A stretch of DNA of 7,520 bases. Source: Candidatus Stahliibacteriota bacterium (GTDB lineage: Bacteria; Hydrothermota; UBA3073). Under the pieces are notes generated by a model. It saw nothing but the letters and a program-made list of their open reading frames with translations. It was not told the origin of the DNA and did no database searches. This document shows positions 4,616-7,520 of the stretch, piece by piece. Position 1 is the first letter of the stretch. Each line of letters opens with the position of its first letter. Location: contig DAOUSS010000068.1 in NCBI GenBank assembly GCA_030627085.1, positions 1-7,520 on the forward strand. Reading direction: 5' to 3'. The position numbers and the translations under genes are program-made.

Positions 4616-6106
4616 TTAGAATTCAATAAAATAAACCAATTCTTCATCAATTTTTTCAAGATCTAATAGTACTTTTTCTCTTCTCGGTTGTCCCCCAGCA
4701 TTTCTAAAATCTCTCTGAAATGAACCACACTTAACCAAAGTATCATCAGTTATCCTAATAAAGGAAATCTGTTGTAAATCAAACGAAACTTTTCTTATTC
4801 TTGACCAAGCACCCCTCCTTATCCTTTCTATTTCATATTTTGATTTTCCACCTTTCAGTGCTTCATGCCATTTTTGGAATGTCCTGTCTTCGTCGTTATA
4901 TAAAACTTTCCCAAGAGCAAGAATTAAACCAACTTTTCCATAATCTTTAATCCCATTTGCTGTTGCTTCACTATCATTAACAATAATTTGGTGACTGCTC
5001 GTATTCATAGCATGTGCTTTGAAATCCCAAGGAATATTTTTTAAACCGTCAAATTCTACTCTCCCATATCTTGGTCCCGGCATCTTCATAATTCTTGAAA
5101 GATACTTCCCACATAAAAATTGAAAATAAAATCCTATCCATTCCATTTGCTTCCAATGAGGAAAATTCGTTTTTTTCATTTCTAAAATAGAATTTCTGCC
5201 ATCCCATAATTTAGGTATATGCTTTAATATTTTGCCAATTTGTTTAGCGGTTTTCAAATAAGTCATTCTACTTTCACCATATTTTACTCCCTTATCAAAT
5301 AACTTTAATGAAGTTTGAGTGCTAGTTATTTCGTACTCTTTTTTAATTCTGTATAAATTTTTCTCTAATCTTTCTTTGGCAAATTCATAATATTCTTTCA
5401 CAATCTCAAATCCAATATATTGCCTATTTAACATTTTGCTTACCACTGCTACTTGTCCAGAACCTAAAAATGGATCTAATACAATATCACCTTTTTCACT
5501 TGAATACATTAATATTTTTCTTATTAACTCTGACGGTAATTTTGTGGGTGTTTTTTGGTCTCCTGTCCAATATTCTCTTTTTATAATCCAGACATCTTCC
5601 TTATCTTCATAATGTAAACTTTTCCCTCTCTCACTTTTAGATTCCTTACCATACCGAGAATAAGGAAAAAACTTTCTTTTCTCATCATTTTTACAAACAT
5701 AGAGACAATGATAATGGGAAGTTACAAATTTTCTCTTTGTTACAACGCCAAATTGGTACTTCCAAATAATATGGTTTACAGTAATAAAGCCCAATTCATT
5801 AATCGCTGTTAAAATATCGTTTAGATTATTCCATCCTGAAAAGACATACATACTTCCAGTATCTTTAAGTATTCTGTATACCTCCTTCATCCATTTCATA
5901 GTGAAATCGTAATATTTTTCTTTGGGAATTTCGCTGTATCCTTCCAAAACTCTTGAAGCAGTTCTATGATAATTACTTCTTTTCGCCTTAAAATCTATAG
6001 CAAAAGGAGGGTCTGTTATAACAAGATCTATACTATTATTCGGGATACACTTCATTCCCTCTACACAATCCATATTATAGATTTTATTAAATTCTAACTC
6101 TTTCAT
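4616..6106 (-). CDS. Beta-class N6-adenine DNA methyltransferase with long C-terminal extension (possible fused nuclease)
   Basis: N-terminal domain (about 1-255) of the N6_N4_Mtase type: catalytic motif IV DPPF (32-35) comes before the SAM-binding motif I DPFLGSG (211-217), which is the beta-class order; DPPF rather than SPP favours adenine-N6. MDCVEGMKCIP (12-22) and YIGFEI (230-235) are typical surrounding elements. Known relatives usually stop near 250-320 residues; this protein has 496. The extra C-terminal part (about 290-496) contains GPRYGRVEFDGLKNIPWDFK (344-363), where D353 and D361-x-K363 could form a PD-(D/E)xK nuclease core, followed by a basic stretch (EIERIRRGAWSRIRK, 425-439). 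Nuclease function is inference only; it could instead be a target-recognition or dimerisation domain. GAGGG precedes the ATG. No separate endonuclease gene lies beside it. Two promoters and operator-like palindromes precede it, and boundary repeats flank the whole unit. Confidence 0.92.
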   Translation of the reverse strand: MKELEFNKIYNMDCVEGMKCIPNNSIDLVITDPPFAIDFKAKRSNYHRTASRVLEGYSEIPKEKYYDFTMKWMKEVYRILKDTGSMYVFSGWNNLNDILTAINELGFITVNHIIWKYQFGVVTKRKFVTSHYHCLYVCKNDEKRKFFPYSRYGKESKSERGKSLHYEDKEDVWIIKREYWTGDQKTPTKLPSELIRKILMYSSEKGDIVLDPFLGSGQVAVVSKMLNRQYIGFEIVKEYYEFAKERLEKNLYRIKKEYEITSTQTSLKLFDKGVKYGESRMTYLKTAKQIGKILKHIPKLWDGRNSILEMKKTNFPHWKQMEWIGFYFQFLCGKYLSRIMKMPGPRYGRVEFDGLKNIPWDFKAHAMNTSSHQIIVNDSEATANGIKDYGKVGLILALGKVLYNDEDRTFQKWHEALKGGKSKYEIERIRRGAWSRIRKVSFDLQQISFIRITDDTLVKCGSFQRDFRNAGGQPRREKVLLDLEKIDEELVYFIEF

Positions 6107-6128
6107 ATTTATACCCTCATTATAAACG

Positions 6129-6234
6129 ATTGCCTATCTACTTATGTACGACATAGTGTCATATATACTTCCATTTTGGAGGCATGAGCGGCAGTGTTGA
6201 ATATAGTCTATATAATATAAAACAAATAGGCAAT
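6129..6234. promoter_or_regulatory. Nine-base inverted repeat spanning the methyltransferase leader
   Basis: ATTGCCTAT (6129-6137) and ATAGGCAAT (6226-6234) are perfect 9-bp inverted arms, 88 bp apart. The right arm falls in the spacer of the proximal promoter (6212-6241) and the left arm in the leader 22 bp before the ATG. It could be two half-operators joined by a DNA loop, or a long-range leader stem. Confidence 0.4.
6143..6167. promoter_or_regulatory. Operator-like palindrome in the methyltransferase leader
   Basis: An imperfect 25-bp palindrome centred on 6155: core GACA-TAG-TGTC (6150-6160) extended by TATGTAC on the left and ATATATA on the right, with two mismatched positions in eleven pairs. 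A second, overlapping palindrome is TATGT-ACG-ACATA (6143-6155). It lies between the proximal promoter and the ATG, where methyltransferase autorepressors or controller proteins often bind. Confidence 0.4.
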
Positions 6235-6241
6235 TTGTCAA
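6212..6241 (-). promoter_or_regulatory. Proximal promoter of the beta-class methyltransferase
   Basis: Minus-strand TTGACA (6241-6236) followed by TATATT (6219-6214, 16-bp spacer) or TATTAT (6217-6212, 18-bp spacer). The leader would be about 100 nt. Confidence 0.55.
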
Positions 6242-6248
6242 TCTAAAA

Positions 6249-6276
6249 ATCAGAACCAAAACATCAAAAATCAAGG
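6249..6276. repeat. Degenerate heptamer repeat, consensus ATCAAAA
   Basis: Four units in register: ATCAGAA, CCAAAAC, ATCAAAA, ATCAAGG, with TCTAAAA just before. The tract lies directly upstream of the proximal promoter, where an A-rich UP-like element would sit. TTTGTCAA plus AAAAATCAGAA also occurs at 4378-4400 beside the R-M operon promoter. Confidence 0.5.
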
Positions 6277-6315
6277 AGAATTTAATCCTACTTCGTCTTC
6301 TTTACCTTCTCTAAA

Positions 6316-6344
6316 ATTATACTACAAAAAGTATTCTCTGTCAA
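6316..6344 (-). promoter_or_regulatory. Distal consensus promoter of the beta-class methyltransferase
   Basis: Minus-strand TTGACA (6344-6339), exactly 17 bp, TATAAT (6321-6316), all consensus. Predicted start near 6309, about 200 nt before the ATG at 6106. An 8-bp inverted repeat, AAAGTATT/AATACTTT (6328-6335 and 6351-6358), straddles the -35 box and could be an operator. Confidence 0.7.
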
Positions 6345-6356
6345 GTAAAAAATACT

Positions 6357-6381
6357 TTGACGAACCGCCTTTAATATGTGT
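6357..6381. repeat. Boundary repeat, copy B (before the beta-class methyltransferase promoters)
   Basis: TTGACGAACCGCCTTTAAT then ATGTGT (6357-6381). It is in the same orientation as copies A (4578) and C (1956). Unlike those it lacks the ACRCYGTYR extension, reading CATATGAAATG instead. It lies 12 bp upstream of the distal promoter -35, so copies A and B tightly bracket the methyltransferase transcription unit. Confidence 0.5.
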
Positions 6382-6401
6382 CATATGAAATGTAATGTAA
6401 T

Positions 6402-6580
6402 GGGGACGGTTCTCTTTTTTGGACTGTTTTTTTTCATATCTTCTTTGGTCTGCCTCGTTTGCCAGGGAATTTCTTGACTCCGTATTTTCTCTCCATACCA
6501 GCTATAAATCTATCAGGTCCATAGAACTTCCTTTTAAGATATATTCCTTAACAAGGTGTCAAGAAAAAAGAACCGTCCCC
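6402..6580. mobile_element. Remnant of a small insertion element with GGGGACGGTTCT inverted ends
   Basis: GGGGACGGTTCT (6402-6413) and AGAACCGTCCCC (6569-6580) are perfect 12-bp inverted ends, each with a T-run on the inside, enclosing 155 bp. Between them lies the C-terminal coding end of a transposase. Ends of this type surround REP-associated (IS200-like, Y1) transposase genes in several bacterial groups, from memory. Most of the transposase has been lost, so the element cannot move by itself. Confidence 0.55.
6434..6547 (-). pseudogene. C-terminal fragment of a REP-associated / IS200-like transposase
   Basis: Thirty-seven residues remain before the stop, ending MERKYGVKKFPGKRGRPKKI. The FYG..RFI..ME.KYG context and terminal GRPKK are characteristic of the basic tail of REP-associated tyrosine transposases. 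An in-frame TAA lies directly upstream (6548-6550), and the HUH catalytic region is absent, so this is a remnant, not a gene. Confidence 0.6.
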
Positions 6581-6661
6581 ATATTTCACTTACTGTAGAA
6601 TGCAAAGCTATTCAGCAGGGAGCTACTTCATAGGAAGCATATTTCACTGGGACGCCTTACT

Positions 6662-6700
6662 GTCCTCCGTCTCTGGTCTGTAGTCTTCAGTCTGAAGACT
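6662..6700. repeat. Heptamer repeat (GTCTNNN) and palindrome over the kinase stop codon
   Basis: Five 7-bp units: GTCCTCC, GTCTCTG, GTCTGTA, GTCTTCA, GTCTGAA (6662-6696). AGTCTTCAG-T-CTGAAGACT (6682-6700) is also a perfect 9-bp palindrome. It covers the kinase stop (6687-6689) and encodes the last residues, QSSD. The palindrome could act as a weak terminator or RNA end, but has no T-tract. Confidence 0.6.
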
Positions 6701-7520
6701 GTCCTTCATGGGGATAGTAGTAACGATAGTATCCATACGTCCCGCGGCCTAATGGAACAGCATTTAATACCACACCGGTAATCTTTGCCCTCACCCTATG
6801 CATAACATCCTTCACCTGCCTCAGGGCATCTCTGTGTGTCTTATGTGACTGCACCACAATTAGCACCCCATCTACAGAGGAAGCAAGAACTGCAGCATCT
6901 GTACAGGAAAGCACAGGTGGAGTATCTATTATTATGAAATCAAATTTCTCTTTAAGTTCGCTGAGCAGGTTTTTCATTTTGTTTGAGCCCAAGAGCTCTG
7001 CAGGATTGGAAGGTGTCTCCTTTGCTATTACGGCGCTCACATTTTCTATATCCGTGGGAAGGATGTAGGACTGAATATTACCCCCAGATACAAGATACTT
7101 TGTAAGAGATTTTCCTTCTATGCCTAAGAACTTGTATACTTCAGGCTTTCGCATATCGGCATCCAAAACCAGTGTTTTCAAGCCAAGCTGAGATAAGGTA
7201 ATAGCAAGGTTCAGTGTAACAGTCGTCTTTCCCTCTTCGGGAAATGAGGATGTGACAAGAAGTGTATGGATGGGATTGTCAGGATTTATGAACTGAAGGT
7301 TTGTTCTTATTCCTCTGTATGTCTCGTAGAAGAATGATCTCGATGAAAAACTCCTGAGAAGAAGTGAAGGGTCGTTCTTCTTCTTTTTTACTATAGGCAC
7401 AGAGCCAAGAGTGGGGAGACCTACATATCTCTCAACATCCTTTGGGGTCTTTATTGAATTATCGGTATAGTCTACAACAAATGCAGCACCAATACCAACC
7501 ACAAGTCCTACAATAACTGC
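6687..7520 (-). CDS. Polysaccharide tyrosine autokinase (Wzc/CapB-type BY-kinase), 5' end outside the window
   Basis: The visible 277 residues are the C-terminal part of a membrane polysaccharide copolymerase/BY-kinase that autophosphorylates on tyrosine to control capsule or exopolysaccharide chain length and export. AVIVGLVVGIGAAFVV (1-16) is the second membrane helix of the Wzz-type domain. Next come the juxtamembrane FYETYRGIRTNLQF (64-77), Walker A SSFPEEGKTT (91-100), Walker A' TLVLDADMRKP (116-126), Walker B FDFIIIDTPP (193-202) and a C-terminal tyrosine cluster with six Tyr between 262 and 269. Having membrane helix and kinase in one chain is the Wzc arrangement. The open frame continues past 7520, so the GTG at 7502 is not a real start. 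Its codons are richer in G+C than the modification genes to its left. It is probably part of a polysaccharide locus to the right. Confidence 0.93.
   Translation of the reverse strand, partial: AVIVGLVVGIGAAFVVDYTDNSIKTPKDVERYVGLPTLGSVPIVKKKKNDPSLLLRSFSSRSFFYETYRGIRTNLQFINPDNPIHTLLVTSSFPEEGKTTVTLNLAITLSQLGLKTLVLDADMRKPEVYKFLGIEGKSLTKYLVSGGNIQSYILPTDIENVSAVIAKETPSNPAELLGSNKMKNLLSELKEKFDFIIIDTPPVLSCTDAAVLASSVDGVLIVVQSHKTHRDALRQVKDVMHRVRAKITGVVLNAVPLGRGTYGYYRYYYPHEGQSSD

Noticed and set aside
4379..4666. Overlapping plus-strand frame of 95 codons
   Set aside because: It overlaps the promoter and the better-initiated 4413 frame, runs through the repeat into the methyltransferase 3' end, and has no ribosome binding site.
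1956..6381. CRISPR array from three similar 23-bp repeats
   Set aside because: The copies are about 1.8-2.6 kb apart with genes between them and are not near-identical; no cas gene is present.
6682..6700. Rho-independent terminator after the kinase
   Set aside because: The palindrome is good but overlaps the stop codon and has no downstream T-run; no strong intrinsic terminator was found after any gene here.
7500..7502. Kinase start at GTG 7502
   Set aside because: The frame stays open to the window end and the codon falls inside the membrane helix, so the gene is truncated by the window, not started here.

Overview
The window is bacterial accessory DNA, with every well-supported gene on the minus strand. 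It runs off both ends. At the right edge is chromosome-like DNA: the C-terminal part of a Wzc/CapB-type polysaccharide tyrosine kinase. Left of it are a decayed transposase remnant inside inverted repeats and then about 4.8 kb of AT-rich DNA-modification genes. The host cannot be named from sequence alone. Heptameric intergenic repeats, attC-like sites, a DUF3795 gene, a stand-alone pyruvate-kinase-C-like gene and consensus sigma-70 promoters would suit an uncultured, probably anaerobic, environmental bacterium such as the Omnitrophota, Nitrospirota or Desulfobacterota style of genome; this is inference.

Layout in transcription order, right to left: (1) 7520-6687, partial BY-kinase; (2) 6580-6402, a 179-bp insertion-element remnant; (3) 6344-4616, a beta-class adenine methyltransferase with two promoters, operator-like palindromes and a roughly 210-residue C-terminal extension carrying a possible PD-(D/E)xK motif; (4) 4385-2022, a complete TaqI-type restriction-modification pair, methyltransferase then endonuclease, joined by an ATGA overlap and driven by a perfect TTGACA-N17-TATAAT promoter whose -10 box overlaps that of a divergent promoter in front of a possible small ORF; (5) 1842-1336, a two-part winged-helix protein with an operator-like inverted repeat before its start; (6) 1278-805, a DUF3795 cysteine-rich protein; (7) 671-54, a pyruvate-kinase-C-terminal-domain-like protein.

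The main observation is the boundaries. Four minus-strand units end within about 40 bp of their stop codon in a related motif, written on the plus strand as YACRCYGTYR (27-36, 758-767, 1981-1990, 4605-4614). Around the DUF3795 gene the boundaries look like integron attC sites: GTTAGRC-type R boxes and the 15-bp pair GTTAGGCGAAGTGCC / GGCATTTCGTCTAAC. Around the two modification units they share a longer direct repeat (GAYRAAYCGYCTTTWAT followed by (AT)GTGT) in three copies. I read the region, as inference, as an array of same-orientation gene cassettes (integron-like, no integrase in view) in which a TaqI-like R-M system and a possible single-chain modification/restriction enzyme have been captured.

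The TaqI-like enzymes should methylate and cut TCGA. By eye, ten of eleven TCGA sites in the window lie in 1216-3795, and none in 1-1215 or 3796-7339.
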